A stretch of 64,000 nt of DNA from Bradyrhizobium sp. C9 (GCF_002532045.1 NZ_NWTG01000003.1:496001-560000); one strand, 5' to 3'; shown: positions 52,801 to 61,565, numbered from the stretch's first letter. Numbers and translations are program-made. Notes: generated by a model from the sequence alone, not told the origin.

Positions 52801-55050
52801 GTTGACGCTGTAGTCGTGGATCGCGCCGGCGGTGATCTGGCTCGAGAGCGTATTGGCAACACTGTAGAGCTGCGAGCCGTTGATGGCGTCCGTGCTCGAC
52901 GTGCTGATCCGCCCGGCCGCGACGTTGGTGATGGTGCGTTCCGCGCCGACCGCCCCGACGCTGACCGTCGAGCCCGGCGTGGTGCCGGCGAAGCCCGAAT
53001 AGGTGATGCCGTTGATCACCGCGTTTGGCGTGCCGACCGCGGCGACGGTGACACTGCCGGAGCCGAGCGCGACATCGCCGGATTTTGCTGCCGCCGTGGC
53101 GCCGTTGCCCAGTGCGATATTGCCGGCAAGACCGGCGGCGCCCGCGGTGGAGCCATTGCCGAGCGCCACGGATCCCTGCCCGATCGCCTTGTTGTTGTTG
53201 CCGATCGCGACCGCGCCGTTGGCCTGGTTGGCGGCGGTGGCGCTCGCCGTGCCGTCACTGTTGGCGATGTTGTTGGCGCCACCGGTGAAGGCGCCGGTGC
53301 CGCTGGCATAGCTGGGATCGCCGATCGCCACGGCGCCGTTGCCGAAGGCGGTGTTGTTCGCGCCGATCGAGACGGCCTGACCGCCGGTTGCCACCGAGTT
53401 GGTGCCCAAGGCCACCGCGTTGGCAGAACTCGCCGCCGCATTGTTACCGATCGCGATGGCGCTTGTAGCCGACGCCTTGGCGCCGATGCCGAGGGCGGTA
53501 CTCGTGATTCCGCTGGCGCTGGCGCTGACGCCGGCCGCGAGAGAGTTGTCTCCTGCCGCGCTCGCTCCAGACCCGAATGCGGAGGCGTTTTGGCCGCTGG
53601 CAACGGCTGTGTTGCCGACCGCAGTGCTGGCGGCGGCACTCGCATTTGAGGAAGTGCCGATCGCCAGCGAACTCGTGCCGGCGGCGCTGGCTCCAACACC
53701 GGTCGCGATCGAACTGATGCCGGCGGATGCCGCATTGTTGCCGAGTGCAATGCCACCCGTCGCTGCACTGTTGACGATTGCGCCCGATCCGATTGCGACC
53801 GAGCCGCCGGTGCTCAGCGCCTGCGCCTGGTTGCCCAAGGCAACGCCGAAATCGCCCGATGCCACGGAGGTCGAGCCAATGGCAACCGCGCTTTGTCCCT
53901 GCGCCTTCGCGAAGAAGCCTTGCGCGATCCCGAATGCGCCCGTCGCCTGAGCGGAGTTACCAAGGGCCATGGAGCTTCCGGCCGACGCGACGGTGTTGAC
54001 GCCCAGCGCCAGCGTGTTGGTGCCGGAGGCGTTGGCAAGGTATCCCACGGCTGCTGTCCCGACATTGGAAGCGGTCGCCCCATTGCCAACTGCTGTCGAC
54101 TGGTTTCCCGTCGCGGCGGCGGACGTGCCGAAGGCGCTGGCCCCCGTCCCCGTTGCGGATGAACTCGGACCCACGCTCGTCGACCACGCCCCCGTCGCGG
54201 TGGAACCGGTGCCGAGCGCAACAGCCTCGAACGTGAAGCCGGCAGGCGCGGTCCCGCTGGCATTGGCATTCGTGCCGATGGCGATTGGAGACCCGCCGCC
54301 GGCTCCGGCGTTTGCTTTGGCGCTGACGCCGATGGCGGTGCCCGAGCCGTTAGAAGATGAGGCAGCGGACGACAATCCAATGGCGATCGAGGCGCCACCG
54401 GAGGCGCTGGCCGTCGAGCCCAGCGCCAACGCACCCACGCCATTTGCAGTGGTGTTGACGCCGAAGGATGAGGATCCGTCCCCGGTGGAATGCGCGTTCC
54501 CGCCTATGGCGAGGGCGTTGGTGCCGGTCGCGTTCGCAAACACACCCATGCCGATCGCATTCAGGCCGTTCACGGAGTTGGAATAGCCGACGATGATCGA
54601 ACCATCGCCGGTCGCGCTGTTCGAATCGCCTATCGCCAGGGAGTTCTGGCCATTCGCATTGGTATTGACGCCAATGGCGGTTGCATTGGCGCCGGCAGCG
54701 TGGGCGCCGCAACCCATAGCCGTGCTGCCGGCGGTTGCAGCGGTGGGATTGGTGCAGTTAGCGGGGTTGCTCACAACACCATTGCCGATGGCAACCTGCG
54801 CGAACGCCGCCTGCGGGATCATGATCCCCATGGCGACAAGCAGCGCGCCGACCGCCCCGCCGGCGCTCAGCGAACCAAGCCCGAGCCGGTCGCGCCTCAC
54901 ACCCAGTGTCCGGTGCGCCTGACGCAGCACCGCCAACAGCCGACGTCGCAGCGAGCGGCTCCCCGCATCGCCCGATGCGACCCAACTCCGGACGAAGCCG
55001 GTGCGGCCTTGACGCTTCAGCGATTCGGATGAGTTGCGTGCGACAACCAT
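49864..55050 (-). CDS. YadA-like trimeric autotransporter adhesin
   Basis: A 1,728-residue outer-membrane adhesin. Long basic extended signal (MVVARNSSESLKRQGRTGF through GIMIPQAAFA, cleavage about residue 82). Head region (about 85-680) of dense 14-residue-like SxAIG/ALG left-handed beta-roll repeats (NSLAIGDSNSATGDGSI type). Stalk with repeated TNVAAGRIS-STDAINGSQL neck/connector motifs at least six times. C-terminal anchor barrel (last ~75 residues: WRAAAIGMAAASLRYDDRPGKISASAGGGVWR) ending in Asn. Start at 55048-55050 was chosen for its AAGGGGG ribosome-binding site; ATGs lie upstream. An AraC gene lies upstream and an IalB gene overlaps its end. A surface or host-adhesion role is expected. 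Confidence 0.93.
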   Translation of the reverse strand: MVVARNSSESLKRQGRTGFVRSWVASGDAGSRSLRRRLLAVLRQAHRTLGVRRDRLGLGSLSAGGAVGALLVAMGIMIPQAAFAQVAIGNGVVSNPANCTNPTAATAGSTAMGCGAHAAGANATAIGVNTNANGQNSLAIGDSNSATGDGSIIVGYSNSVNGLNAIGMGVFANATGTNALAIGGNAHSTGDGSSSFGVNTTANGVGALALGSTASASGGASIAIGLSSAASSSNGSGTAIGVSAKANAGAGGGSPIAIGTNANASGTAPAGFTFEAVALGTGSTATGAWSTSVGPSSSATGTGASAFGTSAAATGNQSTAVGNGATASNVGTAAVGYLANASGTNTLALGVNTVASAGSSMALGNSAQATGAFGIAQGFFAKAQGQSAVAIGSTSVASGDFGVALGNQAQALSTGGSVAIGSGAIVNSAATGGIALGNNAASAGISSIATGVGASAAGTSSLAIGTSSNASAAASTAVGNTAVASGQNASAFGSGASAAGDNSLAAGVSASASGITSTALGIGAKASATSAIAIGNNAAASSANAVALGTNSVATGGQAVSIGANNTAFGNGAVAIGDPSYASGTGAFTGGANNIANSDGTASATAANQANGAVAIGNNNKAIGQGSVALGNGSTAGAAGLAGNIALGNGATAAAKSGDVALGSGSVTVAAVGTPNAVINGITYSGFAGTTPGSTVSVGAVGAERTITNVAAGRISTSSTDAINGSQLYSVANTLSSQITAGAIHDYSVNSTTPGTDTNYNNAGATGANALASGVSASAAGASSVAVGTGAAARASSDTALGSGALAASLSNSPLTGAVAVGAGQATNDGAIAIGDGFGGGPKASGRDSIALGTQTTASGAASSAVGAGATASGTSSFAGGTSATASQANSLALGANANAANAGAVALGAGSVTAAAVNTPNTVINGTTYSFAGTTAVSTVSVGALGAERTITNVAAGRISNSSTDAINGSQLWATNQAVDGLATTVNNINTGGGIKYFHANSTLADSSAVGTNSVAIGPVSTATGSGSVSIGNGATAANANDIALGSGSQTTTAVGTSGITIGTTAYSFAGTTPLSTVSVGAVGAERTITNVAAGRISNGSTDAINGSQLFAATQAIDSLSTVVSNGLTHYYSVNDGGTQLANYTNNGATGANSMAAGIAASATAANSTALGFNTQASVADGVAIGSGSISNRALAPASGTIGGTIIPYNTTDLALLGAVSVGNATSYRQITNVADGTQSSDAVTVRQLTGALTSFATTTTKYFHANSTLADSLAVGNNSVAVGPQTVVNGDNGIGMGFGATVQQTAPGGIAIGQNSVSNFADSIAFGTNAQASGIQSVSIGAGSQTSNPTSVALGPNAKATAQAGDVALGANSTTSTVVQTKSTSIGGTTYAFAGTAPTSTVSVGSVGAERTVTNVAAGQISATSTDAINGSQLWATNTSLDALYTTVNNISTGSGGIKYFHANSTAADSSATGAESVAIGPQSVASGANAVSMGNGSAASGANSVAIGAGAKATSANSLALGANSTTTANLSDAAYTPVVGKSVAGVATGEVSVGSSGAERRVTNVAAGSAATDAVNVSQLQAVSSGSIRYDTDASGNTTNKVTLNSGSTGPVTISNVAAGVAGTDAVNVNQLNSAFQQLNGQIGEVRQDAWRAAAIGMAAASLRYDDRPGKISASAGGGVWRSQGALAFGIGYTSENSRLRSNLAATTAGSDWGVSAGVSLTLN

Positions 55051-55266
55051 GGTGCGCCCCCTTCGTGACATCTTGTCCAGACGTCGGGGGTGCCATGGCG
55101 CGGACTGTGCCGACATGCGTGTCCTTTGGGAACGCATGTGGAAATATGAAAACCGCGCGACCTGCGCCGGCCTTCCGGTCCTGACCAACGATGTGTCGAA
55201 CTCAACGAGCGCATCTTGCCACCCAGCGCTCGCTCGACTGCCCCATCAATGTGCCCCGAGTCGTCA

Positions 55267-55295
55267 TGTCAAAAATGATAGACACATATTTGACA
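55267..55295. promoter_or_regulatory. Inverted repeat upstream of the adhesin gene
   Basis: TGTCAAA and TTTGACA arms separated by 15 AT-rich bases. It lies about 217 bases before the adhesin start and 90 bases after the AraC stop, in the 335-base gap between them. The rest of that gap contains no gene. The site could bind the upstream AraC regulator or another dimeric protein. Confidence 0.5.
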
Positions 55296-55385
55296 ACGTC
55301 ACTCAGCAGCCCGTCCAAATAGCGCGCAGATCGTCTCACAAGTTGAATGATTTGCTCAATGCACCGTGGCGTATTTCGTAGAATT

Positions 55386-56438
55386 TCAACCGGCAGTTGA
55401 TCTGCGGCGCACACGTTCACGCATCTCGCGCGGACTGACGCCGAACTCGCGGCGAAACGCGCGCGTGAAATCCGACGCCAGCTTGAAGCCGTGACGATAG
55501 GCAATCTCCTGCACCTGCCTGTCGGTGGACGCGACGAGTTCGGCATGTGCAGCGCGCAGCCGCTTGCGCAGGATGTATCCGGCGACGCCGCCGACACTCT
55601 CGAATGCACGGTAGAGGGCAGAGCGCGAGATCCGCAATTGCTGCGCAATGCGATCCGGCGTCAGGTCGAAGTCGCCGAGATGCGTTTCAATATAAAGACG
55701 TGCACGCTCGAACAGCACCGATTCGATTGCGCCGCGCGCCTGCTCCAGCCGGTCCGAGGACAGCTGAATGCATGCGGCGATCATCTGCGCGGTCGCTCGC
55801 CCCGCCTGCCTCAACTCGTCCGGCGACATCAGGATCAGGCGCGTTTCGAGTCTGTCGAGATAGTCCGACAGCAGTTCGATCAGATTGCCCGAGAGGAGAA
55901 TGGTGCACGCATCGTTAAGCTGATCGGCCACGTCTGCGAATGACCGGCGCGGCAAAGCCAGCACCAGGCCGTCATAGTCGGTAATGCTGCCGCGGAAATC
56001 GTCGTCGAGCGAGATCAGGAACATCGCGCCGGGCCCGGCGTGAACCCGCCGCTCTGCCGTTTCGAAGCGGGCTTCGCCGGACCGCACCCGGAACAGCCAC
56101 CAGATATCGACCGGCGCGCCCTGCGAGGGCTCGACGGCGCGCGCGAACGTTTGAGTGGCAACGCGTCCTGACGTGAAGACGACATCGGTCATGTTGCAGG
56201 TCAGGTACTCCACCTCGAATCCCTGCGCCGGGCTGTGGCCTTCCGACGGCGCCACATCGACCAGCGAGGCCATGCGGGTCTTCCACACCTCGAACTGCTC
56301 CGACGGCGGATAGGACCGTGTCGTGAAGAGCCGCGGTGCCGCCGGGGCTATGTCCCTGATGTTACGGGGCTCGCGCGGCAGGGGAACCTGTTCGAGGAGC
56401 TTGGCGGCACTCGCCGGCGCATTGTCGTCTTCTGGCAT
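55386..56438 (-). CDS. AraC-family transcriptional regulator (AraC-binding-like sensing domain)
   Basis: A 350-residue regulator. The N-terminal cupin-like sensing region (AraC_binding_2-like; residues about 45-215: QFEVWKTRMASLVDV, GEARFETAERRVHAGPGAMFLISLDDDFRGS) precedes a C-terminal double helix-turn-helix (about 245-345: FDLTPDRIAQQLRISRSALYRAFESVGGVAGYILRKRLRAAHAEL, VQEIAYRHGFKLASDFTRAFRREFGVSPREMRER). It lies directly upstream of the adhesin on the same strand and is its likely activator. Start MPEDDN at 56436-56438; the frame opens earlier, without a better start. Confidence 0.88.
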   Translation of the reverse strand: MPEDDNAPASAAKLLEQVPLPREPRNIRDIAPAAPRLFTTRSYPPSEQFEVWKTRMASLVDVAPSEGHSPAQGFEVEYLTCNMTDVVFTSGRVATQTFARAVEPSQGAPVDIWWLFRVRSGEARFETAERRVHAGPGAMFLISLDDDFRGSITDYDGLVLALPRRSFADVADQLNDACTILLSGNLIELLSDYLDRLETRLILMSPDELRQAGRATAQMIAACIQLSSDRLEQARGAIESVLFERARLYIETHLGDFDLTPDRIAQQLRISRSALYRAFESVGGVAGYILRKRLRAAHAELVASTDRQVQEIAYRHGFKLASDFTRAFRREFGVSPREMRERVRRRSTAG

Positions 56439-57190
56439 GTCATTCCGTCCCCCGTGGTCGCAAACGACGAACGTCGTCTCAACGGGGGCGCATTCCCAAG
56501 GTTGCGTCGCCGGCCGCTGACGGGCAGGCGAATTTCTGGCGGACAAGGAAGCAGCATCATCTTGGATGCGGACATCACCCGCTTACGCCGGCCGCTCCTG
56601 ATAGGGCCGACGGGTCCTGCGGCAGTCGTGCTCACACATGGCATTCATCGTTGTCGCGTCATTGCCGGACCCAGTCCGGAAGCACCGTCACCGAGTCGGT
56701 CTGACTGATCTAGAGAACAATCTGAGCGAGAACCAGAGCGGCGGCAACGCGCGCCGTGAAGAAATCCGAGATTGCATTCGTGCGATGCGATCGGGCAACG
56801 CATCATCGCAGAGTCTTCAGAAAATTTTCTCGATCTTCGTGCCGGGACGATATGAACGTCGCGAGGGGGCAACTTAAGCACGGTACATGACACATCACGA
56901 ATCCCGCGCACAGGGTTCGCGTCGACCGCGCCTGAAGACGCTTGCCTAATCATGCGGCATTCCACCACGTGCGACGTCAATGAGATCGATGGGAACGGAA
57001 CACGCGCGCGCGAGGCGCACATGTCGTTGCACGCTGCGGCATTTTCATATGAACGTCGAGATGACGAAAGTAATAGCGGCTCGTCATATTCGTCGGTGAA
57101 CATGCCCGCGGAGCCGGCGTCGCGCGCCCGATCGCCGGCACCGGCAACACCAGCGACGCAGCATGCGGTCCTCGATCGGGCGCCGCCCGG
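56439..57190. other. Long intergenic region without a recognisable gene
   Basis: The 752 bases between the AraC gene and the small membrane protein gene are more AT-rich than the genes. A 152-codon frame on the minus strand (56645-57103) lacks family resemblance, hydrophobic pattern and ribosome-binding site, so I do not call it. I find no RNA gene. The region may be a decayed gene or a regulatory spacer. Confidence 0.45.
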
Positions 57191-57643
57191 CTATGCCTTG
57201 TGTTGCCCGATCTGGTCGTGTTGCCCGATCTGGTCGAGCCATGCCGCAAAGCGCGGATGCTTTGCGAACCTGCCTTGCACGACCGCCAACTCCTGCTGGA
57301 AGACCGGCAACGAGAGTACCCGCTCGATGTCGGGCTCCCTGATCTTCCAGATTCCCGGCGGAACGAAGCCATGCACCTTGAGCTCGTAGAGCTCAAAGAT
57401 CGAGAAGATGACTTCATGCACAATTCGGCGCTCGTCCGGCGTCATCTCGATGCCGCCGCCGGCGCTCTCGTCATGGAACGTTGCCGTGGGCAGGCGACGC
57501 CGCAGATCGGATATGCGCTCGGAGTATCTGAGGAAGATGTCGGCTCCCAGACGCCGGTTGTTGGTATGCAGCGCCGTGTAGATCGCGGTGATGCCGACGA
57601 TGATGGTCCCGAGCGTCATGAACTTCAGGATATGATCGAGCAC
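57191..57643 (-). CDS. Small membrane protein, function unknown
   Basis: A 150-residue protein with one N-terminal membrane helix (MLDHILKFMTLGTIIVGITAIYTALHTNNRRLG), then a charged soluble domain (FLRYSERISDLRRRLP, EMTPDERRIVHEVIFSIFELYELKVHGFVPPGIWKIREPDIERVL). It resembles DUF-type small membrane proteins of rhizobia. The C-terminus ends with a tandem duplication (DQIGQHDQIGQH) made by an exact 18-base repeat at 57202-57237. Monocistronic. Confidence 0.7.
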   Translation of the reverse strand: MLDHILKFMTLGTIIVGITAIYTALHTNNRRLGADIFLRYSERISDLRRRLPTATFHDESAGGGIEMTPDERRIVHEVIFSIFELYELKVHGFVPPGIWKIREPDIERVLSLPVFQQELAVVQGRFAKHPRFAAWLDQIGQHDQIGQHKA

Positions 57644-58004
57644 TACGATGTCTCCTTCGACCTTCCGTGATCGCGCCAGGAGCCCCGAGCTGTGCTCCTC
57701 GCCCTTTATTGCCCCTGGGCGCCGTGATCGTCGAGATGCGGATTACCGATTTGCCCGACGGCGCAGGTCGACCGTCCGAGGCGGATTCCAGGACCCTCGG
57801 CCGGCGCCGAACAGCCAGTGATCGGCACGGCGGCAATCCGGCCCTCGACGAAAGTCGCAACAAATGGGCCGCGCGCCTGTCGTAGATTTGTAACCATCTT
57901 GCAAATCGTTATCGCGCAAAAGTCGCGGGCAGCCTTCACGCAACCATTTGCAAACTCCAGACTGCCTACCGTCACCGGATATTATAGTGATAGTGGGGAC
58001 GGGA
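57644..58004. other. Intergenic region before the GGDEF-EAL gene
   Basis: The 361 bases between divergent genes must hold both promoters. I see a few TTGCAAA/TTTGCAA short repeats (near 57901 and 57946), but no RNA gene or strong operator. A TTG at 57948 could extend the following gene by 19 codons. Confidence 0.45.
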
Positions 58005-59579
58005 ATGGCTGGGCTGCGGCCGAATATCCCAATACGGCTCGGGACTGCATTCAGGGAACAGCATTCGGGCGTTGAGCGTGATTCCGCCGTTCCATCGGTC
58101 GGAACAAGCTCGGAGGTTGAGCGCCTGCGCGGCGTCATTGCACGCCTGATGCACACGGCCGCGCATGACCAGCTGACCGGTCTCCCGACGCGCAGCCTGC
58201 TGCTCGAACGGCTGGAGCTTGAACTGGCGCGCGAGGCCGATGACGGCGCGCGGATCGCGGTTCTGTTCGTCGATCTCGACAACTTCAAGCTCGTCAACGA
58301 TTCGCTCGGCCATAGCAGCGGCGACGAGGTGTTGACCGAAATGGCCCGGCGCATCCTTGGCTGTCTCGGACCGGAAGATACGGCGAGCCGGTTCGGCGGC
58401 GACGAGATGGTGGTTCTCCATCCGCGTGCCTCGGACCGCTCCGGAGCGGACCTCGGCAAGCGGATGCTTGCGGCGCTGGCGGAACCGATCCTGCTCTCCG
58501 GCAAGGAAGTCGTGGTATCGGCAAGCGTGGGGCTCGCGCACTGCAAGCCCGGTACGAAGGGCGCCGAACAATTGCTGCGCGAGGCCGACACCGCCCTTTA
58601 TGCGGCAAAGGTCCGCGGCCGTGCGCGATTGGCCGAGTTCAACGACGAGCTGCATGCCCGCGCCGAGAAGCGCGTTCAAATCGAATCCGACTTGCGGGCG
58701 GCGCTGCGGGAATCGCAGCTGTTCGTCGAGTATCAGCCGCAGGTCCGCCTGAAGGATGGACGCGTCGTCGGCGTCGAGGCGCTGGTGCGCTGGCGGCATC
58801 CCGAGCGCGGCATCATCTCGCCCGCCGACTTCATCCCGGTCGCCGAGGAATGCGGGCTCATCGTCAGGATCGGACGGCAAGTGCTGCAGGAATCCTGTCG
58901 CCAGCTTGCCGAGTGGGCAAGGCTGATGCCGGGCTGCCCGCTCGCCATGACCGTGAACGTGTCGCCGCGCGAGATCGCGGAGCCGACCTTCATCCAGGAG
59001 CTCTGCCAGGTTCTTGCCGGCACCAATGTCGATCCGACCGCGCTGTGTCTCGAAATCACCGAAAGCGTCATGATGAGCGCCCCGGAAGAGGTGGTCCAGG
59101 TGCTCGATCAGATCCGGCAGCTCGGCGTGTTCGTCGCGATCGACGATTTTGGCACCGACCACTCATCGCTGTCGCGTCTGCGCGACATGCCGGCCGAAGT
59201 GTTGAAGATCGACCGCAGCTTCATCGACGGTCTCAGCAGCGAGCCCGGCGATACGGCGATCGTATCGTCGATCCTGAGCCTCGCCTACGCGATGGGCAAG
59301 CACACCATCGCCGAGGGCGTGGAGCGAGGTGAGCAGGCCGCAATGCTTCTCCGCATGGGTTGCGACGTTGCCCAGGGCTATTTCTTTTCGCGGCCGGTTG
59401 CCGCCGAACAGATCGCGCCGATGCTGACCAGGGCACTCTGGCATCCGAGCTCGGGACGCGCGCTGCACGCCGCGCAGCCCGTGGAAGGACCGGTGCGGCG
59501 CGGCCATCATTATTTCATCGACGAATTTCTTGATCACATCGGGGCTCCCATGGGCACCAAGGCGACGGTCTCGCGATGA
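58005..59579 (+). CDS. GGDEF-EAL cyclic-di-GMP protein, likely phosphodiesterase
   Basis: A 524-residue protein with no obvious membrane segment. The GGDEF domain (residues about 60-220) has RFGGDEM, where the last motif residue is Met rather than Phe/Leu, so cyclase activity is doubtful. The EAL domain (about 245-490) retains GVEALVRW, the metal/catalytic residues of LEITES, DDFG, KIDRSFID, AEGVE and QGYFFSRP. Loop 6 reads DDFGTDHSS instead of the usual DDFGTGYSS. This predicts a c-di-GMP phosphodiesterase with possible regulation by the GGDEF-like part. Start ATG at 58005 is chosen; a TTG at 57948 is possible. It overlaps the next gene by ATGA. Confidence 0.88.
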   Translation: MAGLRPNIPIRLGTAFREQHSGVERDSAVPSVGTSSEVERLRGVIARLMHTAAHDQLTGLPTRSLLLERLELELAREADDGARIAVLFVDLDNFKLVNDSLGHSSGDEVLTEMARRILGCLGPEDTASRFGGDEMVVLHPRASDRSGADLGKRMLAALAEPILLSGKEVVVSASVGLAHCKPGTKGAEQLLREADTALYAAKVRGRARLAEFNDELHARAEKRVQIESDLRAALRESQLFVEYQPQVRLKDGRVVGVEALVRWRHPERGIISPADFIPVAEECGLIVRIGRQVLQESCRQLAEWARLMPGCPLAMTVNVSPREIAEPTFIQELCQVLAGTNVDPTALCLEITESVMMSAPEEVVQVLDQIRQLGVFVAIDDFGTDHSSLSRLRDMPAEVLKIDRSFIDGLSSEPGDTAIVSSILSLAYAMGKHTIAEGVERGEQAAMLLRMGCDVAQGYFFSRPVAAEQIAPMLTRALWHPSSGRALHAAQPVEGPVRRGHHYFIDEFLDHIGAPMGTKATVSR

Positions 59580-60412
59580 TGTATCTCGTCATCGGTCTCA
59601 GCAATCTGGCGATCGGGCTGGCTTACGCGGGCCTCGGGCTATTGTCGGCCTGGGAAACGGTCAGCCTGCATCGTTACCGCGGCTGGTCCCGCTTCGGGAT
59701 CGGGTTTTCGATGATGGCTGCAAGCTGCGGCCCGCATCATCTGGTGCACGGCTTCCAGGTGCTGCAGGGCGAAAGCGTGTCCTGGTCGATGCTCGCCGTC
59801 ACCCTGCTCGGGCTGCCGGCAGGTTTGACATTTGTGTACCTGCGGTTCGAGACGATATTGGGTGGCCAGGGCGAGCGATTGATCGCGCTCTCGCCGCATC
59901 GCGCGGTGTTACTGGTCGGCGGCTTCGCCATCACGGCAGGCTGGCTGGCGGCCTGGGCGATGGCCCAGCCCGGCGCAAACGTCCCGTTCCTTTGCACGTC
60001 GGCCGAACTTGCCGCGCGCGTGGCGACTCCGGGCAACTGGATCGATGTTGCCTCGACCACGTTCTACGCCAATGTGTTCGTCACTGTGACCTACGGCCTG
60101 GTCGGCTGGTACCTGGCTGACCATCAGGTGCGCCGCTATCTAGCGACCGGCGTCTGGTCGCTGTCGGGGGCCGCATTGGCGGGCGTCTTCTTCTCCTGCG
60201 CGCTGATCCATCTCATTGACGCGACGACGCACGGCAGCGGGTCGATGCTCGTCTTCGACCTGATCGGCATTCCCGCCTCGGTCTATTTCCTCTGGGTTGT
60301 CGAGCAGCTGCACAGCGACTCCGTGCTGGACTGGAATCGGCGTCCGTTGGTCGGCGCCGCGGCCGCCCCGGCGCGGCCCTCACCCTGGAGCGGCAGGAAC
60401 CTGCAGCACTGA
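59576..60412 (+). CDS. Polytopic membrane protein coupled to the GGDEF-EAL gene
   Basis: A 278-residue protein with about seven helices (residues about 4-25, 40-58, 66-86, 110-130, 160-180, 198-218, 222-244). A conserved-looking SCGPHHLVHGF and a HLIDATTHGSGS place histidines near the membrane, which could ligate metal or heme. The start codon overlaps the GGDEF-EAL stop by ATGA, so it is translationally coupled. The likely role is to sense a signal and regulate the cytoplasmic c-di-GMP enzyme; this is inference. No family recognised. Confidence 0.8.
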   Translation: MMYLVIGLSNLAIGLAYAGLGLLSAWETVSLHRYRGWSRFGIGFSMMAASCGPHHLVHGFQVLQGESVSWSMLAVTLLGLPAGLTFVYLRFETILGGQGERLIALSPHRAVLLVGGFAITAGWLAAWAMAQPGANVPFLCTSAELAARVATPGNWIDVASTTFYANVFVTVTYGLVGWYLADHQVRRYLATGVWSLSGAALAGVFFSCALIHLIDATTHGSGSMLVFDLIGIPASVYFLWVVEQLHSDSVLDWNRRPLVGAAAAPARPSPWSGRNLQH

Positions 60413-60555
60413 ATCATCGCCGCGAGGATGCGATCGGCATCGGGCTTTCGCTGCGCCCTCAACTGATGGGGAGGGCGGAACGAGATGCAAAGCTCGTACA
60501 AGGAGTGTCGCGAGAACGCGGATGTGTGACTCACAGATCGTGCAACACACTCGGT

Positions 60556-60677
60556 GTCGTCCTGGCGAAAGCCAGGACCCATTACCCCACATCTCAATTG
60601 TTGCGCGACGCCGGGGCCACGATCCGGTTCATCACTAAATGCGGTGGTTATGGGTCTTGGCTTTCGCCAGGACGACG
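60556..60677. repeat. Large palindromic intergenic repeat (GTCGTCCTGGCGAAAGCC type)
   Basis: Inverted arms GTCGTCCTGGCGAAAGCC-AGGACCCAT and ATGGGTC-TTGGCTTTCGCCAGGACGAC surround a 65-base centre. This is a pattern I associate with repeated Bradyrhizobium intergenic elements. It lies in the 415-base gap between the membrane protein and tRNA-Val; the rest of that gap holds nothing I can identify. Confidence 0.75.
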
Positions 60678-60827
60678 ACGTGGAGTCGGACAAGCGTCAG
60701 CAGGTTGAATCAGAAGCCCGCCGTCACGGCGAAGCGTGGCTCGCCGAGCCGCAGCTCGCGGCCACAGGCCCGCCTGCGCCCATTGGGCCTCGGCGCCGCA
60801 TCCTTCTCTCGCTGCGCGAACGAAGGA

Positions 60828-60902
60828 TGGTGGGTGCGACAGGGATCGAACCTGTGACCCCTACCATGTCAAGGTAGTGCTCTCCCGCTGAGCTACGCAC
60901 CC
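60828..60902 (-). tRNA. tRNA-Val (anticodon GAC)
   Basis: The minus strand reads GGGTGCGTAGCTCAGCGGGA at the 5' end and CGCACCCACCA at the 3' end, including an encoded CCA. The anticodon arm ACTACCTTGACATGGTAGG presents GAC, and the T arm is CAGGTTCGATCCCTG. All four arms pair correctly. It faces the same way as cpdR. Confidence 0.96.
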
Positions 60903-60981
60903 AAAGCCGTGTTTGGATCGGGTCCCTATAACGGACACCGGCGGGGCAGGCAAGGATACAAAGCGAAGGTTTTTTGGCGAA

Positions 60982-61341
60982 TCAGGCCGCCAGCAACTTA
61001 TTCACTTCGCTAACCAATTCCCTGAGGTGCACGGGCTTGGCCAGCACCTTGGCGTTTTTCGGCGCCTCCGAATCGGAATTGAGGGCCACCGCGGCAAAGC
61101 CGGTGATGAACATGATCTTGATATCGGGATCGAGTTCCGAGGCACGGCGTGCCAGCTCGATGCCGTCCATCTCAGGCATCACGATGTCGGTGAGCAGCAT
61201 TTCGAACGGCTCCTCACGCAGCCGCTGGTAGGCCGACATGCCGTTGTCGTGCGGCGAGACCTTGAAACCGGCGTTTTCCAGCGCCTTGACCAGAAAGCGG
61301 CGCATATCGGTGTCGTCTTCGGCGAGAAGAATTTTCGGCAT
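60982..61341 (-). CDS. cpdR: CpdR single-domain response regulator
   Basis: A 119-residue stand-alone receiver: MPKILLAEDDTDMRRFLVKALENAGFKVSPHDNGMSAYQRLREEPFEMLLTDIVMPEMDGIELARRASELDPDIKIMFITGFAAVAL, almost the Caulobacter CpdR sequence as I recall it. Acidic residues E8-D9-D10, phosphoacceptor Asp about 52, and Thr and Lys (VLAKPVHL) positions are intact. CpdR primes ClpXP for degradation of cell-cycle proteins such as CtrA's inhibitors when unphosphorylated. The start at 61339-61341 matches; the upstream open frame is not used. Divergent from the amidohydrolase gene. Confidence 0.94.
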   Translation of the reverse strand: MPKILLAEDDTDMRRFLVKALENAGFKVSPHDNGMSAYQRLREEPFEMLLTDIVMPEMDGIELARRASELDPDIKIMFITGFAAVALNSDSEAPKNAKVLAKPVHLRELVSEVNKLLAA

Positions 61342-61565
61342 GGCAGGGATCGTCGAATCCGGCTTGAGGAGCAGTCCGAACAGTAAGCCCGACAGACGGT
61401 AAATTTCGGGTGAAATTTGCGTCAAGCCAGCGGCAAATGCGCGCCAGTCACTTGTGGACCGAACCACGCATCGAATCAACCTTGTACGGGCTTTTCCGCC
61501 TTTAAGACGCGTTCCAGGCGGCGGCACACTCTTTTCACTTGGCAGAATGATCGCGATTACCGACA

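Noticed and set aside
49864..55050. CRISPR-like or satellite DNA because of dense repeats
   Set aside because: The repeats are coding, in one frame, and correspond to trimeric autotransporter head and neck modules; there are no spacers.
56645..57103. A 152-codon reverse-strand gene in the long gap
   Set aside because: It has no recognisable domain or signal, uncharacteristic codon use and no ribosome-binding site.
60828..60902. A tRNA-linked integrated element
   Set aside because: No integrase or direct repeat of the tRNA 3' end was seen; the neighbours are core genes.
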